Numbered from the stretch's first letter, positions 45,243-54,001 are shown. The stretch is DNA of 64,000 bases from Bacteroides sp. (GCA_030152865.1 JASLIW010000053.1:1-64000); one strand, 5' to 3'. A program made the numbers and translations. Notes: generated from the sequence alone by a model not told the origin.

Positions 45243-45281
45243 AAAAAGGTTAAGAACCCTAGTAATCTAAGGTTCTTAACC
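45243..45281 (-). terminator. Attenuator-like terminator between rplL and rpoB
   Basis: A perfect 11-bp inverted repeat (45248-45258 with 45271-45281, GGTTAAGAACC/GGTTCTTAACC) is followed on the minus strand by TTTTTG. It has the form of an intrinsic terminator inside a ribosomal protein-polymerase operon, so it most likely acts partially. Confidence 0.8.
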
Positions 45282-45309
45282 GCAGTTTTACCTGTTAAAC
45301 AGGATAAAA

Positions 45310-45681
45310 TTATTTAAGTTCAACTTCAGCTCCAGCTTCTTCTAATTCTTTTTTCAATGATTCTGCTTCGTCTTTAGCTAAACCTTCTTTAACAACGCTT
45401 GGTACGTTATCAACTAGATCTTTTGCTTCTTTCAAGCCTAGACCACAAACGTCTTTAACAGCCTTAACTACTTTTAGTTTTGCTGAGCCTGCGCTCGTTA
45501 CAACAACATCAAATGATGTTTTTTCTTCTTCAGCTTCACCAGCTGCAGCAGGACCAGCTACAGCAACAGCTGCAGCTGCAGGTTCGATACCATATTCTTC
45601 CTTAAGGATAGTTGCAAGTTCATTAACTTCTTTTACTGATAAGTTAACTAGTTCTTCTGCAAAAGCTTTCAAATCTGCCAT
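45310..45681 (-). CDS. rplL: 50S ribosomal protein bL12 (L7/L12)
   Basis: The 123-residue stalk protein has an N-terminal dimerisation part ([32 protein letters not shown]), an Ala-rich hinge ([20 protein letters not shown]) and a C-terminal factor-binding domain ([41 protein letters not shown]). It is present in several copies on the ribosome and recruits translation GTPases. It lies 45 bp after rplJ, its stalk base. Confidence 0.98.
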   Translation of the reverse strand: MADLKAFAEELVNLSVKEVNELATILKEEYGIEPAAAAVAVAGPAAAGEAEEEKTSFDVVVTSAGSAKLKVVKAVKDVCGLGLKEAKDLVDNVPSVVKEGLAKDEAESLKKELEEAGAEVELK

Positions 45682-45726
45682 TTTCGTATTTTTTTATTTG
45701 TTTATTTACTTATTTATTTGGTATAG

Positions 45727-46248
45727 TTATTTCTTTTCACCTAGAGTTTTTAGTACTCCGTGAAGGGTGTCTCCACCTGATTTAAGAGCTGAGATAACAT
45801 TCTTGGCTGGAGATTGTAGCAAAGCAACAATATCTGCAATAACCTCATCCTTACTCTTAATGCTAACTAAAGCTTCTAGATGCTCTGCACCTACATAGAA
45901 GCTTTCTTCTGCGTATGCAGCTTTAAGGGCTGGAATACCTTTTTTCTTACCTTTTTCTTTGATAAGTTTAGCAGGCATGCTAGCTGTATTTGATAGCATA
46001 AGGGCTGTTGTTCCCTTCAAAGTATCAAATAGAGGACTATAATCTATCCCCTCAATTCTTGCAAATGCTTGCTTTAAAAGGCTATTCTTAGCAACAATCA
46101 ACTTAACTTCTTTCTTGAAACAAGTTCTTCTTAAGTCACTAGTTTCTACAGAATTCATTGAAGCTGTATCTACTAAGTATAAGTGCTCGTATTCTTGAAT
46201 AGCAGAAGCAAGTTGCTCTATAATAATTCCTTTATCTTCCTTTCTCAT
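45727..46248 (-). CDS. rplJ: 50S ribosomal protein uL10
   Basis: The 173-residue stalk base protein has RKEDKGIIIEQLASAIQEYEHLYLVDTASMNSVETSDLRR at the N-terminus and KGTTALMLS in the middle. The C-terminal helices that bind bL12 dimers include LLQSPAKNVISALKSGGDTLHGVLKTLGEK. Its stop side is 45 bp from rplL and its start shares one base with the rplA stop. uL10-bL12 commonly represses its own mRNA; no leader structure was assigned here. Confidence 0.96.
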   Translation of the reverse strand: MRKEDKGIIIEQLASAIQEYEHLYLVDTASMNSVETSDLRRTCFKKEVKLIVAKNSLLKQAFARIEGIDYSPLFDTLKGTTALMLSNTASMPAKLIKEKGKKKGIPALKAAYAEESFYVGAEHLEALVSIKSKDEVIADIVALLQSPAKNVISALKSGGDTLHGVLKTLGEKK

Positions 46249-46961
46249 TATTCTTCAAATTTAAAGATTTCAGCGATTGATTTAGGATCAATTTTGATAC
46301 CCTTACTCATTGTGCTAGAAAGATAAATGCTCTTTAAATACGTTCCTTTAGCTGCAGTAGGTTTCATTTTAACAAGAGTCAATACGAATTCTTTTGCGTT
46401 TTCGTAAATCTGCTTTGAAGTAAATGAAACTTTACCTATTGAAGTATGAACGATACCAGTTTTATCAACACGGAAATCGATTTTACCCTGTTTTACCTCT
46501 TTAACAGCCTTAGCAACATCCATTGTCACAGTTCCACTCTTAGGGTTAGGCATTAAACCTCTTGGTCCTAGAACTCTACCTAGAGCACCAATTTTACCCA
46601 TGATTGATGGCATAGTAATGATTACGTCGATATCGGTCCAACCGCCTTTAATTTTTTCGATATATTCATCAAGACCAACGTAGTCTGCACCAGCCTCTTT
46701 AGCAGCCTCTTCCATGTCTGGAGTACAAAGTACTAAGACACGAACTTGCTTACCTGTTCCATGAGGCAAAGATACAACACCTCTTACCATTTGGTTCGCT
46801 TTACGTGGATCAACACCTAAACGCACATCAATATCTACAGAAGCATCAAATTTAGTAAAAGTAACTTCCTTTACTAGGTTAGCTGCTTCTTTAAGAGAGT
46901 ATGTTTTCCCTGCTTCAATTTTTTCAGCTGCCAATTTTTGATTTTTTGTCAGTTTTCCCAT
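46248..46961 (-). CDS. rplA: 50S ribosomal protein uL1
   Basis: The 237-residue protein of the L1 stalk contains the conserved [12 protein letters not shown] block (preceded by [13 protein letters not shown]) and [13 protein letters not shown]. It binds 23S rRNA and moves with E-site tRNA. In other bacteria it also represses the rplKA mRNA through an rRNA-like leader, which I did not locate here. The gene follows rplK by 14 bp. Confidence 0.97.
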   Translation of the reverse strand: MGKLTKNQKLAAEKIEAGKTYSLKEAANLVKEVTFTKFDASVDIDVRLGVDPRKANQMVRGVVSLPHGTGKQVRVLVLCTPDMEEAAKEAGADYVGLDEYIEKIKGGWTDIDVIITMPSIMGKIGALGRVLGPRGLMPNPKSGTVTMDVAKAVKEVKQGKIDFRVDKTGIVHTSIGKVSFTSKQIYENAKEFVLTLVKMKPTAAKGTYLKSIYLSSTMSKGIKIDPKSIAEIFKFEE

Positions 46962-46975
46962 TATAATTGAAGTTT

Positions 46976-47419
46976 TTAATTGTTAGTGGGGAATTCCCCT
47001 TTAACAGAGATACCCATACTTCTAGCAGTTCCTGCAACCATTTTCATGGCTGATTCAACTGTAAAGCAATTTAAATCTACCATTTTGTCTTGTGCAATTT
47101 GTTCAACTTGAGCCCAAGTCATTGCAGCCACTTTCTTACGGTTAGGTTCAGCTGAACCTTTCTTAGCTTTTGTTAGTTCTAAGATTTGCACCGCTACAGG
47201 TGGAGTCTTAATGATAAAATCAAAAGACTTATCTGTATAGTAAGTGATGATAACTGGCAATACTTTACCAGCCTTGTCTTGAGTTCTGGCGTTGAATTGC
47301 TTACAAAACTCCATGATATTAATTCCCTTAGCACCTAAGGCAGGTCCAACGGGAGGTGATGGGTTTGCTGCGCCTCCTTTAATCTGTAACTTGATTAATC
47401 CAGCAATTTCTTTAGCCAT
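46976..47419 (-). CDS. rplK: 50S ribosomal protein uL11
   Basis: The 147-residue protein has [35 protein letters not shown] at the N-terminal domain (the thiostrepton and EF-G contact) and an rRNA-binding C-terminal domain ending [14 protein letters not shown]. It follows nusG by 55 bp. All conserved positions visible to me are present. Confidence 0.97.
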   Translation of the reverse strand: MAKEIAGLIKLQIKGGAANPSPPVGPALGAKGINIMEFCKQFNARTQDKAGKVLPVIITYYTDKSFDFIIKTPPVAVQILELTKAKKGSAEPNRKKVAAMTWAQVEQIAQDKMVDLNCFTVESAMKMVAGTARSMGISVKGEFPTNN

Positions 47420-47474
47420 TGTTTTTATAATTAATTTAATTGATTAAAAAAAGAGATAAAAGCGTAACAACTAA

Positions 47475-48017
47475 TTACTCTTTTTCTACTTGCATAAAGC
47501 CAAGCTCTAATGGTGTTTTACGACCAAAGATCTTAACCATTACCTTAAGTTTCTTCTTATCCTTATCAACTTCTTCTACTGTACCAGTAAATCCACTGAA
47601 AGGACCAGCATTAACTTTTACAGTGTCTCCTACAAGATATGGGATAGCCATTTCTACCTCAGCTTCTTGGAGTTCATCCACTGTACCAAGTATACGGTTG
47701 ATTTCTGATTGCCTCAAAGGTGTAGGGTTATCCATTCCACCTAAAAAGCCAATAACATCAGGAGTGTTTCGTATCAAGTGAGGTATTTCACCCACTAGAT
47801 TTGCTTCTACCAAGATATAGCCTGGTAAGTAGTTTTTCTCTTTGATAACACGCTTACCATTTTTTATTTCGGCTATCTTTTCAGTAGGGATCAAAACCTG
47901 AGATAAATAGTCTCCAAAGGAGCCATGTTTAATTTCAGCTTCAAGATACTCTTTAATCTTAGCTTCTTTTCCGCTTATAGCACGTAGTACGTACCATTTG
48001 TTTTGGTTCTCAGCCAT
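47475..48017 (-). CDS. nusG: Transcription termination/antitermination protein NusG
   Basis: The 180-residue factor has the NGN domain ([35 protein letters not shown]...[13 protein letters not shown]) and a KOW domain ([48 protein letters not shown]). It binds polymerase and couples it to Rho or the ribosome. It lies 19 bp after secE. The start is preceded by AAGGAAGG, a purine-rich site that is unusual among its neighbours. Confidence 0.97.
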   Translation of the reverse strand: MAENQNKWYVLRAISGKEAKIKEYLEAEIKHGSFGDYLSQVLIPTEKIAEIKNGKRVIKEKNYLPGYILVEANLVGEIPHLIRNTPDVIGFLGGMDNPTPLRQSEINRILGTVDELQEAEVEMAIPYLVGDTVKVNAGPFSGFTGTVEEVDKDKKKLKVMVKIFGRKTPLELGFMQVEKE

Positions 48018-48036
48018 TTAAAACCTTCCTTTTTTA

Positions 48037-48225
48037 TTAACCTGGATAAACAATGTTTTCCATGATTGTTTTGAAACAGAAATCCATACCGCTAACTACT
48101 AACGCAATTATTAGGGAAGCAGATAATACTACAATCGCACTATTAGCTAACTCGGATTGTGATGGCCACGATACTTTATGCACGAGTTCATCGTAGGATT
48201 CTTTAATATTGTTTATAATCTTCAT
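48037..48225 (-). CDS. secE: Preprotein translocase subunit SecE
   Basis: The 62-residue protein has an amphipathic helix (INNIKESYDELVHKVSWPSQSELANSAIVVL, with the conserved VSWPS) and one transmembrane segment (about 30-55). This minimal SecE is usual outside Gammaproteobacteria. It holds SecY in the translocon. It is encoded between tRNA-Trp and nusG, the standard place. Confidence 0.96.
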   Translation of the reverse strand: MKIINNIKESYDELVHKVSWPSQSELANSAIVVLSASLIIALVVSGMDFCFKTIMENIVYPG

Positions 48226-48244
48226 AATTATGAATTATAATTAG

Positions 48245-48317
48245 CACGGGAGGAGAGGCTCGAACTCCCGACACCTAGTTTTGGAGACTAGTGCTCTACC
48301 AACTGAGCTACACCCGT
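48245..48317 (-). tRNA. tRNA-Trp (CCA)
   Basis: A 73-nt tRNA with anticodon CCA (complement of 48282-48284) in loop CTCCAAA. The acceptor ACGGGTG/CTCCCGT pairs except for a U6-U67 mismatch. The 3' CCA is not encoded. It lies between tuf and secE. Confidence 0.95.
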
Positions 48318-48321
48318 AAAT

Positions 48322-48350
48322 AGTCGGTCTTTGATTTACAAAGACCGACT
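48322..48350 (-). promoter_or_regulatory. 12-bp stem-loop between tuf and tRNA-Trp
   Basis: A perfect inverted repeat (48322-48333 with 48339-48350, AGTCGGTCTTTG/CAAAGACCGACT) with a 5-base loop lies 4 nt before the tRNA 5' end. It lacks a T run on the minus strand, so RNA processing is more likely than termination. Confidence 0.7.
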
Positions 48351-48367
48351 GATATATCTATAGATTA

Positions 48368-49552
48368 TTAGTCTACGATTTTAGTAATCTGACCAGCACC
48401 TACTGTACGTCCACCTTCACGGATTGCAAAGCGAAGACCTACGTTAAGAGCAACTGGGTAGATAAGCTGAACGTTAATAGTAACGTTATCACCAGGCATA
48501 ACCATCTCTACACCTTCTGGTAGAGTAATTTCACCTGTACAGTCCATAGTACGTAAATAGAACTGAGGACGGTATTTGTTGTGGAATGGAGTGTGACGTC
48601 CACCTTCTTCTTTCTTCAAGATATAAACCTCAGCTTGGAATTTATCGTGTGGTTTAATTTGACCTGGGTGACAAAGAACCATACCACGTTTGATATCACT
48701 CTTCTCAATACCACGAAGTAATAGACCTACGTTATCACCAGCTTCACCTTGATCTAGAAGCTTACGGAACATTTCTACTCCTGTAACAACACATTTTCTA
48801 TCTTCACCAAGACCTAAAAGTTCTACTTCATCACCAACTTTTACGATACCTGCTTCGATACGACCTGTTGCAACTGTACCACGACCTGTGATAGAGAACA
48901 CGTCTTCAACTGGCATCAAGAATGGTTTATCAACATCACGTGGAGGCAATGGAATCCAGTTATCTACAGCTTCCATAAGCTCTAGAATCTTAGCTTCCCA
49001 CTTCTCAACACCTTCTAAAGCACCTAGTGCAGAACCTTGAATGATTGGTGTATCATCACCATCAAAGTTGTAGAAATCAAGAAGTTCTCTCATTTCCATC
49101 TCAACTAGCTCAAGCATTTCTTCGTCTTCAACCATGTCGCATTTGTTCATAAATACAACTAGACGAGGAACGTTTACCTGGCGTGCAAGAAGAATGTGCT
49201 CACGAGTTTGAGGCATAGGACCATCAGTAGCAGCTACTACAATGATAGCACCGTCCATTTGAGCAGCACCAGTAACCATGTTCTTAACGTAGTCAGCGTG
49301 ACCTGGACAGTCAACGTGAGCGTAGTGACGGTTAGCTGTTTCATACTCAATGTGTGAAGTATTAATAGTAATACCTCTTTCCTTTTCCTCTGGAGCGTTA
49401 TCAATCTGATCGTATGATCTCGCTTCACCACCAAATTCTTTATTCAAAACGGTAGTAATAGCAGCGGTCAAGGTAGTTTTACCGTGGTCAACGTGACCAA
49501 TTGTACCAATGTTAACATGAGGTTTGGTACGTTCAAATTTCTCTTTAGCCAT
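48368..49552 (-). CDS. tuf: Elongation factor Tu
   Basis: The 394-residue GTPase delivers aminoacyl-tRNA to the ribosome. G-motifs are GHVDHGKTT (G1), RGITINTSH (G2), DCPGHADY (G3), NKCDMV (G4) and GSALGA (G5). Domains 2 and 3 are complete, ending [11 protein letters not shown]. It is embedded in a tRNA array (Thr, Tyr, Gly, Thr before it, Trp after), the same order as E. coli thrU-tyrU-glyT-thrT-tufB. Confidence 0.98.
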   Translation of the reverse strand: MAKEKFERTKPHVNIGTIGHVDHGKTTLTAAITTVLNKEFGGEARSYDQIDNAPEEKERGITINTSHIEYETANRHYAHVDCPGHADYVKNMVTGAAQMDGAIIVVAATDGPMPQTREHILLARQVNVPRLVVFMNKCDMVEDEEMLELVEMEMRELLDFYNFDGDDTPIIQGSALGALEGVEKWEAKILELMEAVDNWIPLPPRDVDKPFLMPVEDVFSITGRGTVATGRIEAGIVKVGDEVELLGLGEDRKCVVTGVEMFRKLLDQGEAGDNVGLLLRGIEKSDIKRGMVLCHPGQIKPHDKFQAEVYILKKEEGGRHTPFHNKYRPQFYLRTMDCTGEITLPEGVEMVMPGDNVTINVQLIYPVALNVGLRFAIREGGRTVGAGQITKIVD

Positions 49553-49605
49553 AGCTTTACTTGTTATTTATTTGATTAATAATCAGCACTTACAATATAA
49601 TTATG

Positions 49606-49677
<72 letters not shown>

Positions 49678-49686
49678 ATAAAATAG

Positions 49687-49759
49687 AGCGGAAGACGGGA
49701 CTCAAACCCGCGACCCTCAGCTTGGAAGGCTAATGCTCTATCAACTGAGCTACTTCCGC
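49687..49759 (-). tRNA. tRNA-Gly (UCC)
   Basis: A 73-nt tRNA. Acceptor GCGGAAG/CTTCCGC, loop CTTCCAA with anticodon TCC. No CCA is encoded. Confidence 0.96.
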
Positions 49760-49767
49760 AATTTTAG

Positions 49768-49850
49768 TGGGCAAAGATGGATTCGAACCACCGAAGGCGT
49801 AAGCCAGCAGATTTACAGTCTGCCCCATTTGGCCACTCTGGTATTTGCCC
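49768..49850 (-). tRNA. tRNA-Tyr (GUA)
   Basis: An 83-nt type II tRNA. Acceptor GGGCAAA/TTTGCCC, loop CTGTAAA with anticodon GTA, and a long variable arm. No CCA is encoded. Confidence 0.96.
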
Positions 49851-49868
49851 AACTACTCTATTTTCTTG

Positions 49869-49942
49869 AGCCTCTTGTCGGATTCGAACCAACGACCCCG
49901 AGATTACAAATCACGTGCTCTGGCCAACTGAGCTAAAGAGGC
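49869..49942 (-). tRNA. tRNA-Thr (UGU)
   Basis: A 74-nt tRNA. Acceptor GCCTCTT/AAGAGGC, anticodon TGT in loop TTTGTAA; the anticodon stem has one internal U-U mismatch. It is the first RNA of the tRNA-tuf transcript. Confidence 0.94.
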
Positions 49943-49954
49943 TTATATGGAAAC

Positions 49955-49996
49955 TTGCAGCCATTTCGACGAATGACTTAAGTGAAACGGCTGCAA
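49955..49996 (-). repeat. Inverted repeat overlapping the tRNA-tuf promoter region
   Basis: TTGCAGCC (49955-49962) and GGCTGCAA (49989-49996) form an 8-bp inverted repeat spaced by 26 bp. The distal arm overlaps the -7 box, so it may be a protein-binding operator or the base of a leader hairpin. Confidence 0.45.
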
Positions 49997-50024
49997 ATTT
50001 AAATATAAATTTCTTTTTTACAAA
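49994..50024 (-). promoter_or_regulatory. Promoter of the tRNA-tuf-secE-nusG operon
   Basis: On the minus strand TTTG (50024-50021) and TAAATTTG (50001-49994) are 19 bp apart, a full Bacteroides-type promoter about 52 bp before tRNA-Thr(UGU). Confidence 0.88.
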
Positions 50025-50040
50025 ATGAATTGCATATTAT

Positions 50041-50337
50041 TTAGCTTGCCTGACGACCTTTATATTTCTTGAGCTGCCTACGTAAAGCATCTATTACCTC
50101 ATCAACAGCTTCCTCAAAAGAGTCACAGGTTTTGCTAGCATATAATTCTGTTCCTGGAACATGAATCCGTATTCCTGCTTCCTTATTGGTCACAGCATCG
50201 GACTTCAACCTTAAAAACACCTCTACTTTCTGTATATTTTCGTAAAAACGCTCTAGTTTCTTAACTCTTTCTTCTGCAAATTTCACTAAGTGATCCTTTG
50301 CATCAAAACCAACAGATCGAATTCCTATTTCCATCAT
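50041..50337 (-). CDS. hpf: Ribosome hibernation-promoting factor (HPF/RaiA family), short form
   Basis: The 98-residue protein has the S30AE fold sequence: IGIRSVGFDAKDHLVKFAEERVKKLERFYENIQKVEVFLRL, VTNKEAGIRIHVPGTELYASKTCDSFEEAVDEVIDALRRQLKKYKGR. It binds the 30S decoding channel in stationary phase. It lacks the C-terminal dimerisation domain of long HPF. Two adjacent ATG codons exist (50337 and 50334). The first is favoured by the 5-nt spacing from a perfect Shine-Dalgarno. It follows xerC by 18 bp. Confidence 0.94.
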   Translation of the reverse strand: MMEIGIRSVGFDAKDHLVKFAEERVKKLERFYENIQKVEVFLRLKSDAVTNKEAGIRIHVPGTELYASKTCDSFEEAVDEVIDALRRQLKKYKGRQAS

Positions 50338-50341
50338 AATG

Positions 50342-50349
50342 ACCTCCTT
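50342..50349 (-). promoter_or_regulatory. Perfect Shine-Dalgarno of hpf
   Basis: AAGGAGGT on the minus strand is fully complementary to the canonical 16S 3' tail, with 5 nt between GGAGG plus T and the ATG region. Neighbouring genes lack such a site, which is typical of Bacteroidota. Confidence 0.9.
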
Positions 50350-50355
50350 TTTTAA

Positions 50356-51240
50356 TTAAGCTCTTGGATGAGCTTGATTATAAACTTTTTTAAGTTCTTT
50401 AAATGTCGTATGCGTATAAACTTCAGTCGCTGACAGACTCGTATGTCCTAATATTTCCTTTATCACTTGAAGGTCTGCACCGTTATTCAACATATTAGTA
50501 GCAAAACTATGCCTCAATACATGAGGACTACATTTTACTAAAGATGAAATCACTGCAAGGTTGTTTTTTACAACCTTATACACTAGACTTGGGTACAATC
50601 TTAATCCATTTGGTCTTACAAAAAACGCGACGCTATTTTTATTCACCTCGGTTTTCTTTGCCTCCAAATACTTTTGGATTCGTAAAGACAGTGTCTCTCC
50701 AAAAGGAATTACACGCTCTTTATTACCCTTACCTAAAACCTTCAACTGACTTGAGTTCAAATCTACATCGCACTCATCAAGCCCAATTAGCTCCGACAAG
50801 CGAATGCCCGTAGAATAGAACAACTCGATAATCAGCCTATCACGCAGTCCTATAAAATCCTCAGTAAAAAAATCACCATCTAACAACTTATCCAAGTCTG
50901 CCGACCGGATAAAGTCTGGTAATTTACGACCAAGCTTAGGACCTTCCACTAGGCTTAACTGATCTGATTCTAAGACACCCACACGCAACAAATAGCGTGA
51001 GAATACCCTTAACGAGCTAAGCTTTCGTTTTACAGAAGCGGCTTCATACCCTTGATCCATCAAAGACACCATCCAACTTCTGACGTGGTTTACACTCAAC
51101 AAATTCAAAGAACACTCTTTACTACTAAAACAACTACTTTCGAAAAACTGTTCAATATCCCGACAATATGCTTGTACAGTATGTGGGGAGTAGTTTTTCT
51201 CATAGCTTAAATAGTCTATAAACTCTTCGAGATACTTCAT
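50356..51240 (-). CDS. xerC: Tyrosine recombinase XerC-like
   Basis: The 294-residue recombinase has an N-terminal SAM-like core-binding domain (1-100, MKYLEEFIDYLSYEKNYSPHTVQAYCRDIEQF) and the catalytic domain with Arg147 (STGIRLSEL), Lys171 (LGKGNKERVIPF), His240 and Arg243 (HVLRHSFATNML), His266 (LGHTSLSATEVYTH) and the nucleophile Tyr275. It is expected to resolve chromosome dimers at dif with a XerD partner. Being locked between rpsU and hpf, as usual in this phylum, it is a housekeeping gene and not a mobile integrase. Confidence 0.93.
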   Translation of the reverse strand: MKYLEEFIDYLSYEKNYSPHTVQAYCRDIEQFFESSCFSSKECSLNLLSVNHVRSWMVSLMDQGYEAASVKRKLSSLRVFSRYLLRVGVLESDQLSLVEGPKLGRKLPDFIRSADLDKLLDGDFFTEDFIGLRDRLIIELFYSTGIRLSELIGLDECDVDLNSSQLKVLGKGNKERVIPFGETLSLRIQKYLEAKKTEVNKNSVAFFVRPNGLRLYPSLVYKVVKNNLAVISSLVKCSPHVLRHSFATNMLNNGADLQVIKEILGHTSLSATEVYTHTTFKELKKVYNQAHPRA

Positions 51241-51314
51241 CGTTATTATAGTACTAGACTACTAACGAATATAGGAAAAGAAATTCGCCTCCCAAAGGAT
51301 GAGAGAGATTATTC

Positions 51315-51506
51315 TTAATCTTCTTGCTCTTTTAGTTTTTGAACGTAGATAGCGCGTTCTCTTTTGAATCTGTTTACCACTGATGGTTTGTCGAATTGTT
51401 GTCTTTTTCTCAATTCTTTAATAACACCAGTTCTTTCAAATTTTCTCTTAAATCTCTTAAGAGCTCTTTCGATGTTTTCTCCGTCTTTTACAGGTACTAC
51501 AATCAT
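51315..51506 (-). CDS. rpsU: 30S ribosomal protein bS21
   Basis: The 63-residue basic protein MIVVPVKDGENIERALKRFKRKFERTGV...LRKRQQFDKPSVVNRFKRERAIYVQKLKE is clearly bS21. In Bacteroidota bS21 helps sequester the 16S anti-Shine-Dalgarno. The leader shows no SD sequence (AAAAGACAAAAA before ATG). The gene heads a three-gene unit rpsU-xerC-hpf with a good promoter. Confidence 0.97.
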   Translation of the reverse strand: MIVVPVKDGENIERALKRFKRKFERTGVIKELRKRQQFDKPSVVNRFKRERAIYVQKLKEQED

Positions 51507-51563
51507 TTTTTGTCTTTTAAATTAATGTTTAAACTTTGAAACTATTCAATTAATTTCGGTCTG

Positions 51564-51594
51564 CAAAAATAAAGATACTTTCGTTATCTACAAA
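51564..51594 (-). promoter_or_regulatory. Promoter of rpsU-xerC-hpf
   Basis: On the minus strand TTTG (51594-51591) and TATTTTTG (51571-51564) lie 19 bp apart, a full consensus match, about 58 bp before the rpsU ATG. Confidence 0.87.
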
Positions 51595-51693
51595 ACTTTA
51601 CTCCCTATTTCTAGGATATTAATGGATTATAGCTTCCTTTTTTAGTTTTTTCTTAACTTAGTGGTTGTTATATAACTAGATAAGCCACATATC

Positions 51694-53460
51694 ATGGATA
51701 CAAAAACTATTAAAAAACTCTCTATACTACGAGAAAAAATGAAGCAAAAGAAGGTTGATGCTTTTATTATACCTTCAAGTGATCCACACATGAGTGAATA
51801 TCTTCCACTACACTGGAAAGTAAGAGAGTGGATGAGTGGATTTAATGGCTCTGCAGGAACTTTAGTTGTCACACTCCATGAGGCTGGACTTTGGACAGAC
51901 TCACGCTACTACCTTCAAGCCTCAGAACAACTAAAAGATACATCCATAAAACTATTTAAGGATGGACTACAGTCTACACCATCTATTTCTGAGTTTTTAT
52001 CGTCTAAACTACCACAAGGAGCTATTATATCCTTTGATGGTGAAATGGTGTCAGTTGCCACCTATTCAGCCTGGCAGCAACAGCTACCTATGTACCAATT
52101 AAAAAGCTTGGACATAATCCATGACATATGGCTAGATCGTCCTCCTTTACCCACCACACCCTGCTTTATTTATGAGGAGAAATATGCAGGAAAAAGCTGT
52201 CAAATCAAACTTAAAGAAATTAGAGAGCAACATCTTAAAGCCGATCAAGCTCTACTTATTACTGCCTTAGATGAGATTGCTTGGATACTTAATATAAGAG
52301 GAGATGAGATTCCCAACAACCCTGTTGTTATTTCTTATTTACTCCTCACAGCTGAGCAGTGTTTTTTATTTATAGACCCCAACAAATTAGGCAGGGAAGT
52401 AAAAGATTACTTCAAGGAACAAGGTGTGCTCTGTCAGGGATATAAGGACATTTATACCCTGACCAAAAAATTTGCCGCAAAACAGCTCTTATATGACCCA
52501 GAAACGACAAATATAAAGTTAGCTCAAGCTATAGCTGAGCAAGTTCAAACAAAAACTCAGTCCTCCCCCATCGCTCTGATGAAAGCCCTACGTAATCCTG
52601 TAGAAATCAAAAATGTAAAACAAGCCATGATTAAGGATGGAGTTGCCATGGTGCAGTTTTTAATCTGGCTAGATCAGAATAAGGACAAAGGTATTACTGA
52701 GCTAGATGTATCAGACAAGCTGTATCAACTACGCTCCAAGCAAGACTTGTTTCAGGGAGAAAGCTTTGACACTATTGCAGGCTACGGGAAACATGGAGCT
52801 ATCGTCCACTACTCGGCTACTCCTGCAAGTAATGCTACACTAAAGCCTGAAGGATTTATTCTTGTTGACTCTGGAGCTCAATACCTAGATGGCACGACTG
52901 ATTTAACACGAACTATTGCTTTAGGGGAATTAAGCGAAGAAGAAAAACTCGACTATACCCTCGTACTTAAGGGCCACATTGCACTTGCACGAGCTAAGTT
53001 CCCTGAGGGCACTCGGGGTAGCCAGCTAGATATCTTAGCAAGACTACCGCTATGGGAACAGAAGAAAAACTTTCTACACGGGACAGGACATGGTGTAGGT
53101 CAGTTTCTCTGTGTGCATGAAGGGCCACAGAGTATCCGTATGAATGAAAACCCGATTACACTTCAAATAGGTATGCTTACATCTAACGAACCTGGCGTAT
53201 ATATAGATGGCAGCCATGGGGTGCGAATCGAAAACTTAATGTTGGTTGCTCCCTGGAGTGAAGGTCTATTTGGCAATTATTACCAGTTTGAAACGGTCAC
53301 TCTGTGCCCGATCTGTACGCGAGGTATCATAAAGAGCAAGCTGACAGCTGAAGAGATAGATTGGCTCAATAATTACCACCAACAGGTTTATCATAAACTA
53401 AGTCCACATCTCACAGCTGAAGAGCAAAAGTGGCTGGCAAAAGCCACATCAAAAATATAA
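51694..53460 (+). CDS. M24 family aminopeptidase P
   Basis: The 588-residue cytosolic metallopeptidase removes N-terminal residues before proline. It has the three-part long aminopeptidase P layout: two creatinase-like N-terminal domains (FIIPSSDPHMSEYLPLHWKVREWMSGFNGSAGT...WTDSRYYLQA) and a pita-bread catalytic domain from about 300. Metal ligands lie in ILVDSGAQYLDGTTDLTRT (two Asp), GTGHGVGQFLCVHEGP (His), TSNEPGVY (Glu) and the later ENLMLV region (Glu). It is followed 7 bp later by the carbonic anhydrase-like gene. Confidence 0.92.
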   Translation: MDTKTIKKLSILREKMKQKKVDAFIIPSSDPHMSEYLPLHWKVREWMSGFNGSAGTLVVTLHEAGLWTDSRYYLQASEQLKDTSIKLFKDGLQSTPSISEFLSSKLPQGAIISFDGEMVSVATYSAWQQQLPMYQLKSLDIIHDIWLDRPPLPTTPCFIYEEKYAGKSCQIKLKEIREQHLKADQALLITALDEIAWILNIRGDEIPNNPVVISYLLLTAEQCFLFIDPNKLGREVKDYFKEQGVLCQGYKDIYTLTKKFAAKQLLYDPETTNIKLAQAIAEQVQTKTQSSPIALMKALRNPVEIKNVKQAMIKDGVAMVQFLIWLDQNKDKGITELDVSDKLYQLRSKQDLFQGESFDTIAGYGKHGAIVHYSATPASNATLKPEGFILVDSGAQYLDGTTDLTRTIALGELSEEEKLDYTLVLKGHIALARAKFPEGTRGSQLDILARLPLWEQKKNFLHGTGHGVGQFLCVHEGPQSIRMNENPITLQIGMLTSNEPGVYIDGSHGVRIENLMLVAPWSEGLFGNYYQFETVTLCPICTRGIIKSKLTAEEIDWLNNYHQQVYHKLSPHLTAEEQKWLAKATSKI

Positions 53461-53467
53461 ATAACAT

Positions 53468-54001
53468 ATGGCACTTATTAAAACAGTCAGAGGGTTTACA
53501 CCCACATGGGGTAAGGATTGCTACTTTGCTGAAAATGCAACCCTTATCGGAGATCTTAAATTAGGTGATGAATGTAGTGTGTGGTTTAATGCCGTGTTAC
53601 GAGGAGATGTAAACACCATACAAATTGGCAATCGAGTTAATATTCAAGACGGAAGCGTTCTGCACACACTCTATGAGAAATCCACCATAAAAATCGGCGA
53701 TAATGTAACTATTGGTCATAATGCCATCGTACATGGTGCAGATATCGATGATGGAGCCTTGATAGGTATGGGAGCTACTTTATTAGACCATGCTCATATT
53801 GGAAAAGGCGCTATCATAGCAGCTGGCTCGGTAGTCTTAAGCCATACACAGGTAGAACCCTATACGCTCTGGGCGGGAGTTCCAGCCAAATTTGTAAAGC
53901 GAGTAGACCCAGATCAAACTCAGGAGCTCAATGAAAAAATAGCTCACCAGTATCCTCTATACGCATCGTGGTTTAAAGATGAAACAAAACATAAAAAATA
54001 A
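53468..54001 (+). CDS. Gamma-carbonic anhydrase family protein (left-handed beta-helix)
   Basis: The 177-residue protein has hexapeptide repeats from about 22 to 145. The motif NAVLRGDVNTIQIGNRVNIQDGSVLH, with His66 and, further on, His84 and His89 (TIGHNAIVHG), gives the three zinc His of gamma-class anhydrases. Members of this YrdA/CaiE-like group are often of unproved activity and may have other roles. It lies 7 bp after the aminopeptidase P gene and is translated with it. Confidence 0.88.
   Translation: MALIKTVRGFTPTWGKDCYFAENATLIGDLKLGDECSVWFNAVLRGDVNTIQIGNRVNIQDGSVLHTLYEKSTIKIGDNVTIGHNAIVHGADIDDGALIGMGATLLDHAHIGKGAIIAAGSVVLSHTQVEPYTLWAGVPAKFVKRVDPDQTQELNEKIAHQYPLYASWFKDETKHKK

Noticed and set aside
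49733..49936. Plus-strand reading frame across the tRNA array
   Set aside because: It is the antisense of three tRNA genes and gives the well-known spurious peptide seen over tRNA clusters.
50356..51240. Tyrosine recombinase as an integrase serving the tRNA-Leu insertion
   Set aside because: It is fixed between rpsU and hpf, 17 kb away, has XerC layout, and is a housekeeping gene in this phylum. No attachment-like repeats surround it.
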